Assembly (NCBI RefSeq): GCF_032118995.1
Contig: NC_092651.1
Span: 23,234,349 to 23,298,348, forward strand
DNA length: 64,000 bases
Direction: 5' to 3'
Source: Asterias amurensis
Lineage: Eukaryota; Echinodermata; Asteroidea; Forcipulatida; Asteriidae
In this document: in pieces, positions 42,801-54,800 of the stretch
How positions within the stretch are numbered: position 1 is the first letter of the stretch
Layout of the letters: the number at the start of each line of letters is the position of its first letter
Notes under the pieces: generated by a model
Told to the model about the DNA's origin: nothing
The model's input: the letters and a program-made list of their open reading frames with translations, nothing else
Databases searched by the model: none
Program-made: the position numbers and the translations under genes

Positions 42801-45800
42801 AAACAAGGTTGGACAAAAAACCCTCCCCCCAAACCACTAACCCAAACCCAACCCCACCCCCCATGGACCAAAAAGGACCCGTGACGTAACTGATGAAACC
42901 GTCCAAAAACCAAAGCTAGATGGAATTTAGCCATAGAAAAGACCCCTGGGAACTCCGCAAATAAAAAAAATAAGAACAAAGGGTAGCAATACGGACTGAA
43001 ACCCACGTTTAACGCAAACCAGGCAGATAGGTAGAAAAACGAGGGAAAACTACCCTAACCAGATTATAAGAAAAACCAAAGCAAAAAGAGATTATATTAT
43101 AAACCAAACGTGAACAGCAAATGAATATATAACTTATAACTTATTTAAGGACCATACACCTCTGAAAAAGTTCAACACATCAAGATACCTTATTACTGGA
43201 AATGTAGGTCTGGATATGGCTCCACAATTAAATTATTGTTCGTGAAAAAACGATGTTTTTTTTTTTAGTCAAACTTGTGTTGAGCTCCCGTAGAGTTACG
43301 CCAAAAACCCGCAAAGAAACGCAACTTTGTTCCGCGGTCGTACAGTTTCTTCACCTCCGTTTTCCATTTGTATCTCTCTGCTCTATCCTTCGCCGTGAGG
43401 TCGTCAACTACGAACAGGGGTAGGCCCTCCAATGCAGAGCGATGGGATTTTAGTACCGTAATTTTGTCCCTGTATGACAGCATTTTAACCAGAATATGGG
43501 CTGGCTTACCGGTTCTGTCTTGACCGTCCCGATGAGCTCGCTCTATTCTTGGTGCGTCGACCCAGTGGAACTTGTCGATTAGCAGGTCTTCAATTCTTTC
43601 AATTAACAGACTTATAGTGATCTGCATTTGTGGCGAAAATGAAGTCGCAAATTCTTAGCTACTGTGATTCACGTCTCATTGTTTTGCTTATGTTTCTTGA
43701 AGGTAAGCGTGACACTATTTACAATTATGAGTACATTTGTAAAATTCAATAACCGCAAATAGTTTCAAAAAGTTAACCAGTGAGTTTCCCTTGTTGATTA
43801 TTACTTAATATCTTATTTACATTTCAATTAAATCATTGCGTCAAAAAGGTCCCACAAGATCAGAGCAAAAATGTACGATAATGACAATCGATTGCAACCG
43901 TAAACATTCGCCTTTAAATACATTTACGTGTGCTGTGTGTCCATGCAGACCCACTTGCTGGTCAATCAACATATTAGGCTTTAAGGCGGAATTTTGAATA
44001 ACAGTTCATTGATGAAAGCAGATATTAAAGGAACACGTTGCCTTGGATCGGACGAGTTGGTCAAAACAAAAGCGTTTGTAACCGTTTTTTATAAAATGCA
44101 AATGGTTGGAAAGATGTTTTAAAAGTAGAATACAATGATCCACACAAGTTTGCCTCGAAATTGCGTGGTTTTCCTTCTACTGTGCGAACTAACATGGTCG
44201 GCCATTTATGGGAGTCAAAATTTTGACCCCCATAAATGGCCGACGTGTTAGTCGACAAGGTAAAAGGAAAACCACGCAATTTCGAGGCATGTTTGTGTGG
44301 ATCATTGTATTCTACTTTTACAACATCTTTCTACCCATATGCATTTTATAAAAAACGGTTACAAACGCTTTTCAAAGACCAACTCGACCGATCCAAGGCA
44401 ACGTGTTCCTTTAATACAAAAACAACAACATCGAGCAATTTATTTTTGATTTTCTCATGCGAAGTACTGGTTTTTAAAACGACAAATAATTTGTATGGGT
44501 AGCTTTTTCAAGCCCCATTAAAAACAATTTGCGGTAAAACGAAAGTTAAAAAGGGAGGGGGGAGCGGGGCAAACGATAAAGATAAAGCATAAGGCAATTG
44601 TCTTAGGCCCTTTTCGAAGCCACGGCTTCGGCTTTGGATTCGGCTTCAGGCTCCATCCTGTCGTCTGAAGCCCTGGGCGCGTACGCAAAGCACGCGCAAA
44701 TTGTCAAAACAACCGAGGGGCCAATCTAGCCTGAGCCGAATCCAAAGCCAAAGGCGTGGTTTCGAAAAGGGTCTTAAAGAGTCGTTGGTTTTTGCAGGAG
44801 TTACTGCACAGCCAGTTATTTCTGGAGAAGCATGGGCAGATATTGGCTCGGACACCATTTTGGCATGCTCACCTGGAGATGCAATATTACTACTGAGATG
44901 GAGAGATGGCAGTTTGAACAATAATGATTTTTCAAACACGTCTACTATAGTGAGAGTTGTGATATCAACTGGGAATCTCATTAATAGAGATGAGACGCAT
45001 TATGGATTTGATCCAAATGATCCTTTATATCCATTAACAATAAAACAAGTGACATTGGATGATGAGGCTAAGTACTGGTGTGAGGTGTTCGTTGGTGGTG
45101 TTTACAGAGATGACACAAAGGAAATGCGAATAAGAGGTAGGAGCTCAACTATCAGATTTGTGATGTGGATTGCTACAGGAGGGTTACCTATAAGTCAGAA
45201 TGCAAAGTCTCTGTCTCTTTATTAAAAGTCAATTGCGGTTAAAGCCACAGGCGTGAAGCTTGCTGCAGGTGGACTGGCAAAACTCTCTGGACTTGGAGAA
45301 TTGCCTAGCAGATTCATGTGGTACAAAGGCCTACCTTATTATTCGTCATGCATGCTGATTGTCTGAAGTGAAGTAAAACGCAATGTTCCACTCACCATAC
45401 TCCCCTCATTACACCGAATGGCATTTTCCTTTCAAAGAGAAGTGACTGGACTTTTGTCCAAAATGATCAAGAGAGCATTTTGTCATCTTCACAAAAATAA
45501 TGTGGCGTATAAATGCATGTGACGAACATGCGACAGTAAAGATTTAACTTCTCTTATTGTGATTGTTGGGGTTGAACAAAGAATTGACTAGAATTGGATT
45601 CGAACCAACGACATCCGGATTAACGTGCCGGCTCTCTACTTCTGAGCTATCTAGCCCTATGTTAGCGGTGTCCCTATTTTGTCCATGTCTTTGTTCGGGG
45701 GTGCCAGTCAGAAGCCATTCTCTTATTTTGCTCCGTTTTTATAAGGTTGGTCATGGAGCAAGGTCATGCAGGCTACTCCCGTACGATTGAGTTTTTCTCA

Positions 45801-48800
45801 AAACAGTGATGATTTATTCGACCCCAACCATACAAAAACAAAAAGTACATAACAAGGCAAAACAAAGAAAATCAAATCGATCTGGAAAAAAACAAAAACA
45901 AAGCAAAAAATAACCTTCCGTAGTATAATCATTGAATCTTCTTTAAACCATTGAACTTCCGTATACAAATTTCTGCTTCTAATATTCAATAAATGAAAAG
46001 TTTCTGTAAATAATATTTGTCCTCGAACATCAAAACGTTAGTCATTAGTTGGGCAATTGCCCATACTGGCTATGTATCTGAGGAAATTGGAGGGAATCGT
46101 TTTGTGTGTGTGAATGTTTATAGGGAATTCCCCCGCGTGTACACCATGGCTAAGTTTGAGTCTGCTTACCGCCGAATTATGCACGTACGATTTCCCGCTT
46201 ACTCGATTCAAGTTTGTGGGATCATAGGCCTATATCTGGCTGCATGAGCTAAAATCATACGCATTGTAACTATTTTGTAAACAAAAGTTCACGGTACATA
46301 ATTCAAAAGCGCTCAAACGAGATTTATTGAGTGACCTTTCGCCCTAACCAGGAAGTGCGGCACCATAAAATAAGTATTTTATTCGATTACAAGCAGTATA
46401 GAGTTTGTCATTCATGCTGCACGAGTTCAGCACAACTATCAGAAAAAAACCGTGCAATTAACAGACTTATAGTGATCTGCATAGTGGCAAAATGAAGTTA
46501 CGTGATTCACGTCTCATTGTTTTGCTTCTTTTTCTTGAAGGTAAGCGTGACATTATTTACAATTATAAAGGTAGGCCTACATTTGTAAAATTCAAATACT
46601 TTTTGTGTTGAACCGCAAATAGTTTCAAAAAGAATTACCCAGGTGAGTTTCCCTTGTGGTTTATTTCTTAATATTTTATTTACTATAACTACAATTTGAA
46701 ATTCATTTCAATTAAATCCATGTGTCAAAAAGGTGTAACAAGATCATAACCAGAATAGGTGTAATAATGTACGACAATGACAACCGATTGCAATCGTAAA
46801 CATTCGTAAACAAAGCCTAAATACGTTTACCTCTGCTATGTGTCCAGGGGGTCGGTTTCACGAAGCTCTTCTTAACATACGATGCATCGTATGGTTTACG
46901 ATGCATCGCGGCTCTGCGATGTATTGTAGCTCCGACGAACTGCATAAACGATTTCACAAAACGCGTCGTACGGACGACGCATCGCAACGCATTGAAAATG
47001 CCCTTTATATAAAACGAAGTTTTAAAACGAGGATGACCTTTTTGCACTACGGCTGTTATATGTCAAATACGCGTTGTAATAACGAAACAGCCGTTTAACA
47101 AGAGACGAAGAGAGGAGAAAGAAATGGCGCAGACGCGCAAAATGTGCAAGACACTGCGTGAACGCCGCCATGTTTGTTTATGTTTTTTTCATGTTTTTTG
47201 AGCAAACGAATGGTGGCGCTAGACAGTTTACTTTTACTGCTGAAGGGATTTTAATCACTGGCGTTTTGTCGAGTACATGTACTTGTGTAAGTTTACAGAA
47301 ATAAATTAAAATTGTTCATGTAATAAGTAACAAATTAAACATTTCATCGATGCTTATTAATTTAAATTTACCTTTTGTGTCGTGTTCTAATTCAACCCTT
47401 TTCAATAAACCAACAATTCCATTTCGTGTAAAGCGATAGCGCCTGTAAATTTCATCGTCCGTTAATAATGTATCAAGTGGGCATCTTTGGTCACGAAATA
47501 ACCTTTCTAGCTCGGCGCAATGCCCGCCCGGCTTCTCTGTCTAGAACAGCATTAACGCCATTTGAGACTAGAGCAACGTGAGTTAAGACGACCCTTTGGG
47601 TGATCGTAAGTTACGATGTACCTTAGCTCGTTGTCAAGGAATTTGCGACGTCTAGAATGCATCGTAAGTTTCGTGAAATCGATGGGGGAGCACGTCGTAA
47701 GTTTACGACGCGTATACATCGTAACTAGAGCTACGACGCCTCGTAGCGCTTCGTGAAATCGACCCCATATGGACCAACTTTCAGGTCAATCAACATATAG
47801 GTTTTCTCGGTCAAATTCGGCAAATGAGCGGTCAAATTCATTTCCATGCGTTCAAATTAAAGCTGTTTAGACTCTCCAGTTGTTACTGCGTTTCAAATTC
47901 AGAATTCGGCCATTCAATTTCGTTTTGGATCGAGTCGAATTCCTTTAGCACTCTGTTCAATTATACGCATATCGTCATTCTTTTTTGTGACACACACGCC
48001 TCAAGAAGCGACTGTGAATTTGAATGCTGCTTTGATGAATTGTTAAATTGATTGATCATTTTGTTAAATCGAATGACGCAACATTACATTTGACCAATCA
48101 TAAACGAAATCGAATGACCCTTTTCAGTAGCATTCGATTTCGCGCGAAATAGAATAGCTCGGTGGTTAACTTGGCTGCTCATTTGCCGAAAATGACCGAG
48201 AAAACCTGTATTATGCGGAACTTTGTATAACGGGTAATTCATTACTTTAAAACAGCAGATATAACAAAAACAACATCGAGCATTTTTTTTTTCTTTTTTA
48301 TATACGAAGTAATACTAGTAATCAAAACGAAAATTAAACTGCAGTGCAGCTTTTTCAAGCCCCCTTAAAAACAATTTGCAGTAAAACGATACGTAAAAAG
48401 AAGAGGCAATGAATAAATTTTAAAGCATAAAGCAAGTGTTTTAAAGAGCCGTTGATATTTTGCAGGACTGACTGCACAGCCATTTATTACTGGAGAAGCA
48501 TGGGCAGATATTGGCATGAACACCATCTTGCTCACCTGGAGATGAAATATTACAACTGAGATGGAGAGATAGCAGCTTGAACAATAATGATTTTGACAAC
48601 ACATCCACTATAGTGAGATTGGTGAAAGCGTCTGGGAGTCTCGTCAACAGAGACGACACACATTATGGATTTGATCCAAATGATCCTTTGTATCCATTAA
48701 CAATAAGACAAGTGACATTGGATGATGAGGCTAAGTACTGGTGTGGGGTGATAGATGTTAATGGTTTTAACAAAGATGACACAAAGGAAGTGCGAATAAG

Positions 48801-51800
48801 AGGTAGGAGCTCAAGTATCTTTGTATCATTGTCATATAGATGCTGAACAGGCTTTGATGGGGGGATTGTGATACCATGGTAATGAAAAATAATATGGAAT
48901 TGCTAAAGGAAGTTATCTATAGGTTTGTATCAGAATGCAAAGTCTCTTTATTCAAAGTCAATTGCGGTTAAGCCACAGGAGTGAAACTGGCTACAGGTGG
49001 ATTGACTTGGAGAAATGCCAAAAGAATAATATAACTGATTCATGTGGTACATAGTTTATTATTCGTCATGCATGCTGATTGTCTAAAGGGAGTAAAACGC
49101 AAGGCGAATATTATTCCACCCACTGGTACCCTCATTACACTGAATAACATTTTCCTTTTCAAAGGGGAAAAAGAGCATTTTGTCAGTCACCTGGAAGTGG
49201 TATTTTTTCAAAATAAAACTTTTAAAGATAATGTGTTTTGATGAGTGGAATGTGAATAAACAGTTAACTAAGGTTCTAAAAAAAAATCGTTCTCATTTTT
49301 ATTAATACAAATTTAGGAGTAGACCCGACCCGAGAGGGCGCTGTTTGTGACGTCAATTGAGGCGCGATATTTGAAGAGAAAATGTGTCGTCTGGGCTCCT
49401 TACACTACGTCTGGGTACCTGATTGATCGGTATGATGCCTACGTACACAACTACGGCCACAGAGCAGACTGCTGCACGCACTACGGCTGCTGTGCATGTG
49501 GACGGTCCATGAATCGCAATTCTAAAAACATGCCCTCAAAGTTAAAACTTTTAGCCGAACTATTCACGTTTAGCATACGCTCTTCTAGGTTCGTCACGTT
49601 TTTCAGGTACCTTCTTTGACTTTTCACTCTTGACAAGTTGTTGGGATGGCGTCATGTTTTAGAATAATCTTTCTCTTCATGTCAAATGTGTGGTTGATTC
49701 CGGATTCGAAGCACGACGGCTCGAAGTGTTCGCTGCACAGCGCTGGAAAAGACGTCGCCCCGGACCACTGTTGCTCTTGTTAGTCCGACTTTCGCGGCCC
49801 ACAACCGCCCATACTTGGGATCTGCAGGAAACACATGCAACCTGACCCCATCTTTGTTGTTTTGCTGCATCCAGCAGCAATACACCTGGTCTACATTGCC
49901 GGGGAAAAAAAGAATTTTGGACCGCATGTACTTTGCACTTTGCACGTGTGTTTACTCCATACGCCTTGTAGGCAAAGTCTGCCTCGATTGACGTCACAAA
50001 AGGGGTAGGCGGAGTCAGCCCCCAAACAACTTTATCTATTTTTCAAACTTATAAATCGTGACAAACAACTACTTAAAAAATTGTTTTATTGTCCATAAGC
50101 TTAATACTCTTATGTTTGATTTTTTTTTTTTATAAAGACAACAACGCAGTAAGGACTTGTTATAATATGGTTATAATATGGACAACCGCTCAGAGTGCAC
50201 TGCAATGGCCTCCTTCCAAGAAGTTTTTAAGAGTGCGATAATGGGGGGGGGGGGGGGCGGTGGTGTCAGCGATCAAATACGACAAAATGTATGTACAGAA
50301 CTGGCATGTTCAATACCCAACATAGCTCTTGATAATGCACACCGGGCTCTGCACTGTGGCGACCACTTCTTTTTTGCGCTGCATGTGCTGTGTCAAGTTT
50401 TGTTCTGGTAAAACATGTCGGCCATTTTTAATATAATTTTTGTCTTTGGGGTCTGTTCGAGTGCATCATTATGTCGTCAGGCCAAGATTGTTCGTGCAAT
50501 AGTTTTTCGTGTGTTATTGTATTGTGTATTTAAAGATATTTATGCACAAACCACAACCTAATGAAGTTGGCAGCTTCACGAATGCCTGAATGAATTGTGT
50601 AGCGGGACGCTTTATTAAAACTTAGTCACTTCGCCACTTTGTGACTTTCCTAAGTAAAGTAGCTATACCTAAAACGCCGTAAGGTTGATATTGCTGCTGT
50701 TCAAAGGTCACTGAACAGGGCCAGATAGAGTTTGCGATAAGGTTCTAAAGTGTTTTGTCCACAGTTCGTCAAAATTTGGAAAACTGCAGATGGCATTCCT
50801 ATTGCTAAAACTTGTAAACCTAGAGTGCTTTGACGGATTGTTAAAGATTTTATTGTTGAGCAAACTGCATCTTTCATTGATCCCTAGCATTTTGCCGATT
50901 TCACATTTTTACAAACTAATAAAAACGCTCACTGAGCGATAAACTCCAAACGGGAAATTAGTTTTATTTATTTCTCATCAAGTATGACATTTCAGATAGA
51001 AATATATGTTTCTTTAGATATTGTGTATTTTTTTAATATGTGCAACCGAGGAAATGATTTTCATGCTGGCATGATGAACATTAGAATTTAGTTGAATCAA
51101 AATGAGATGTGCCCTGTCTGTTGTATTTCAATTGTCATAAATAGTATATAAACCACAATTATCAGAAACAATAAAGTCTGTAAACGGTTTTTTTCCCGGA
51201 GCCCTACAAAATATAGATACATGTATTATACAATAAAACATTTTTCATATCGCCGAAACCTTGAGTGAATATTATGTCCACGCATGAAGAATACTTCCTT
51301 GTAGGACTTCACATAATCTCAGAAGCCTCACTGGTAACACTGCTATTTCAACTTTTGTAGGATAAAAAGTGATATATTTTTCCATAACCGCAGTAAGTCG
51401 AAGTGAAATGTTTCTCAAAATGCATTAATCCAAAGCTATAGGCCTACACTTTACTTCTTACCACGTCAGTTTACAGACATTAACTTTCACAGTCGTACCA
51501 AAGGTACCCTCGGGGTAAAATAGTAGCCAGAACTAGACTACAAAACAAAGAGGCATTTTACCAAGATCAATTATGCACTAAATTGAATAAGGTTCTGTCT
51601 GATCCATCCATCCCATATTCTAAGTCGTGGCGATCACATTATTTTTGCAACTGAAAATTTATAAGAAAAAAACGCTACAATAACTCGTGTTTCTACAATG
51701 ATGTGCTATTCAGAGTTTTCAGTTTTACAGACTATTGTGAAATCAAGTAAAGAATACGTAGGCGAGCCAATAGCGTCTTCATCTGCCATGGCCTCTGTGG

Positions 51801-54800
51801 AATTTGCGAAAACTAAACGGTTTTCTTTAAAAGAGCATTAAGAGTTGCCGATAGATGAAAATAAATATATGATATAGCCCAGATTTGGAGTTGAGATAAA
51901 TTGCGATTAGAAGCCATTTTAGGTGAAAAAGCAACCAAACGCATGTGTTACACATTATAATGCCAGTTTGGACGAAAATGGCATATCTATAGCAACTATA
52001 CGCGAACTGGCCCCAAGAAAACTGGACCCTCTTTATAAGGCCACGGTAAACTTGAAATTGGCCTGTTTTCCAACAAGTAAATCTTTAGAATTGAACTATA
52101 TCGAAGTCTATCACATTTACGTCTGTTTTTTATATTCCAGTTCCGCCTGCTACCATATATTTAACATATAAGAATACCATCTACGCCGACCAAGCCGATG
52201 TTGAAGTGATAGCAGGAGATGGTCATCAGTTTAGTTGTGAGACGCTCGGCATCAAACCTAATGCAGTCTTCACCTGGACTCTTCAGGGTACACCACTCTA
52301 TCAAGGACTTCCTGGGACTACCACTCCCAATAGTGGAGATAGCAGATTGAGTGACAGCTTGAGTGCAGTAACTGTGAATGTTCCAGAGAGTCCTGCAGTG
52401 CAGCAACTGACATGTGGTGCTACTAACAGACAAGATGGGAATACAGATACTGAGAAGGATACTTCTGTAACTTTACAAGTCAAAGGTTCGGACTTGATTT
52501 ACATTCGAATTTAGATCTGTTTATTGTCCGCATTATAAATACACAGAAATTTGGCTTCCATTGGCATAAGAATAAAACATTTGTTAAATAACATGCTGGC
52601 ATGCATCAATTCAATTGCTTTATATCCGATATTCGTCTCTTTTTCAATAAGAGACCTGAGTGCCAAAATCTTGCTGTGAAAACAGCTCAACCTAACTTAA
52701 AATGCTGACTCTTTTTAAATGATATTTTATTTGAACCCCAACTCAAGTGTTCCACTGACCTAGGATTTATATTCTTTGCATCGTTGTGGTTCTGTACTTC
52801 TCGTTAAAATTTTATGTGAGTAATCATAACCATGGTTCAATTTTCTAGCTCTCATTGCGCTGTATACTATATAGTTATGCTCTTTTGTTTCTGAGCAGAT
52901 TTTTTAATACAAGAAGGAGAAACAAGTTTCGCAGCAATATACTGTCATCAGATTATTATTGATTAATTTCAGTCGGTGTCATAGTGTTACGCTGTACTTT
53001 TTTGTGTGTCATCGGCGTGAGAAATTCCTTTAAGATAACCCTGTTTGAGGTAATTTGTTCTTTTCCAGTTCCTCCAATATCATCCAAAATGACTCTCCAA
53101 GGAACCAACTCAGACGGTACATTATCTGTAGATGAAGGTTTGATGAGCACAATCACATGCGTTGTTATGGGTACCAGACCATCTGCAGATATCAAGTGGT
53201 TTCTCAATGGTGTAATGCAGTCTGGTGGTACAGTATCCCCACCTTCAGCAGACTCTGATGAACTATATGATACCACAGGATCTTGGTGGATTACTCCAAC
53301 TAGGAACAACCATAAAGATGAGGTGATGTGTCAGGCAAGCACTCCACAATCACAAGGAGATCTACCAAAGGTGACAGCAGTACTCAATGTGAATGGTACG
53401 TAACGAACACTCATACACCAATGGAAAAGGACTCATTTATTTCCTAAAGTATTCCACAACTTTAAGTACAAACAATGGCATTTGTATCAGCAGTTTAAGT
53501 TCACATCATCACATTCACACAGGAACTTTTTAGATCAAAGACAAAGTACTTACATGTATAAGAGAGATACCTCGGTCTGAATTACTAACAAAGTCGAAAA
53601 AGACCCCAAAGTATTTTGCTTGTTTTTATTGACACAATAATAAAATATATAGATCCAACATGGGCTATCTAAGGTCATGCAGATGAAATAAAACAGCATG
53701 ACTGCATTGATTGAATGGTGGGCAGCCGATTTCACGAAACGCTAGGATTATCGAGTTAGGACGAGTATATTTAGGGTTCTCTGCGTCCTATAACGTAGGT
53801 GGACACGGAACTTAACTCGTTCTAAGTCCCAAGACTAATCCTAAGTTAGAAATAGTTTGATTAAATCGACGACTGGTTCCTTGAATTGTTAAAGGTTTTT
53901 TTTTCACCAAACCAGGCTCCTGTGATGTTCCCCTATACATCCTCACTTGTTCTTTAGTTAGTGTGAAGGTAATATGAACTATACATGTACAGTTCAAGGT
54001 AATAATGCCCATGAAGAAATTGCACATCGTGTGAGAATGTCTTCAGGTATACATTCCCATATGCACTGTGTTAAAACTGTACTAGCCGTGCTGGTAAAAT
54101 TGGCAATGAACAAGATGAATCAGAAGCGATTATTATAAATGCAATTCCTTTATTCAGAAAAGAGATGCAATACCAAATTAATTTACCCAAGACAGGGAGG
54201 TTGGTGTATTCTTTATGGTGATCAGCAATTCTGTGTTATATTTTCTAATGTCCAATGACGATGTTTGTTTCGTCTTCGTATGCATGTAGGTTCTCCAGAC
54301 ACTCCAAGCATAACCGGCAATACACAAATGACTGAGAATGTACAGACAAGTCTGATGTGTGAAGCAGACATGGGGTTTCCAGACGATTGGAGTTTACATT
54401 GGTTCAGAGAAGATACAGCAATAACACCCAACCCAATCACAACGCCTTCACCGTCAGGGAATCGCTTCATGTTCAGCAGCACTCTGAACTTCACACCAAT
54501 CAGAGAATATAATGGACATACCATCAAGTGTGGTGCACAGAAGCATTCAATGAGTGGTTCAAAGGCAACGCTTGGTCCGATAGATGTTCAATGTGAGTTA
54601 AGCATTAAGTGTCTGTTGACCCCTATTGACGTTTCGCGAGGCTATATTAGGGCGGTTCAGCTGCACGTTCCGCGTGAACATGAACGTGAACGTGAACGTG
54701 AACGTCAGAAAATTGTGTCATTAAAATCTCACGTTTTTAGCATACGTGAAGTAACCATTTTCACGTCAGGTACCTATGTGCGCGCAGACGTCATACGTGA

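Larger units (their letters stand above)
38568..43599 (-). mobile_element. L1-like LINE, 5'-truncated, in cassette 4
   Basis: Minus-strand insertion flanked by the 14-nt target duplication CAATTAACAGACTT (38554-38567 and 43600-43613), with a poly-A tail seen as a T run (to 38587). It contains the 3' part of ORF1, a long ORF2 with endonuclease and reverse transcriptase, and a 3' region with a Cys-rich motif. The perfect duplication and near-intact ORF2 imply a young insertion. It was truncated within ORF1 on arrival. Confidence 0.95.
30217..49210 (+). repeat. Five-unit tandem array of promoter + signal exon + V-Ig exon cassettes
   Basis: Homology starts sharply near 30217 (CAATATTCAACAAATG) and repeats near 32458, 34910, 38097 and 45985, including non-coding DNA. 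Each unit holds a conserved 5' block, a 49- or 64-nt signal exon, an intron of 0.6-2 kb, one V exon and a 3' flank of about 1 kb. Native unit length is about 2.2-3.2 kb; insertions enlarge units 3, 4 and 5. Confidence 0.93.

Noticed and set aside
42566..43006. 146-codon ORF on the minus strand between LINE ORF1 and ORF2
   Set aside because: Phe/Leu/Gly-rich low-complexity reading of C-rich and A-rich spacer DNA; not similar to any LINE protein part.
46838..47098. Short ORFs on both strands in the cassette 5 intron
   Set aside because: They overlap the palindromic end of a non-autonomous element, and the two strands mirror each other.
50178..50411. 77-codon ORF with a poly-glycine run
   Set aside because: Depends on a G homopolymer; no family similarity or splice support.
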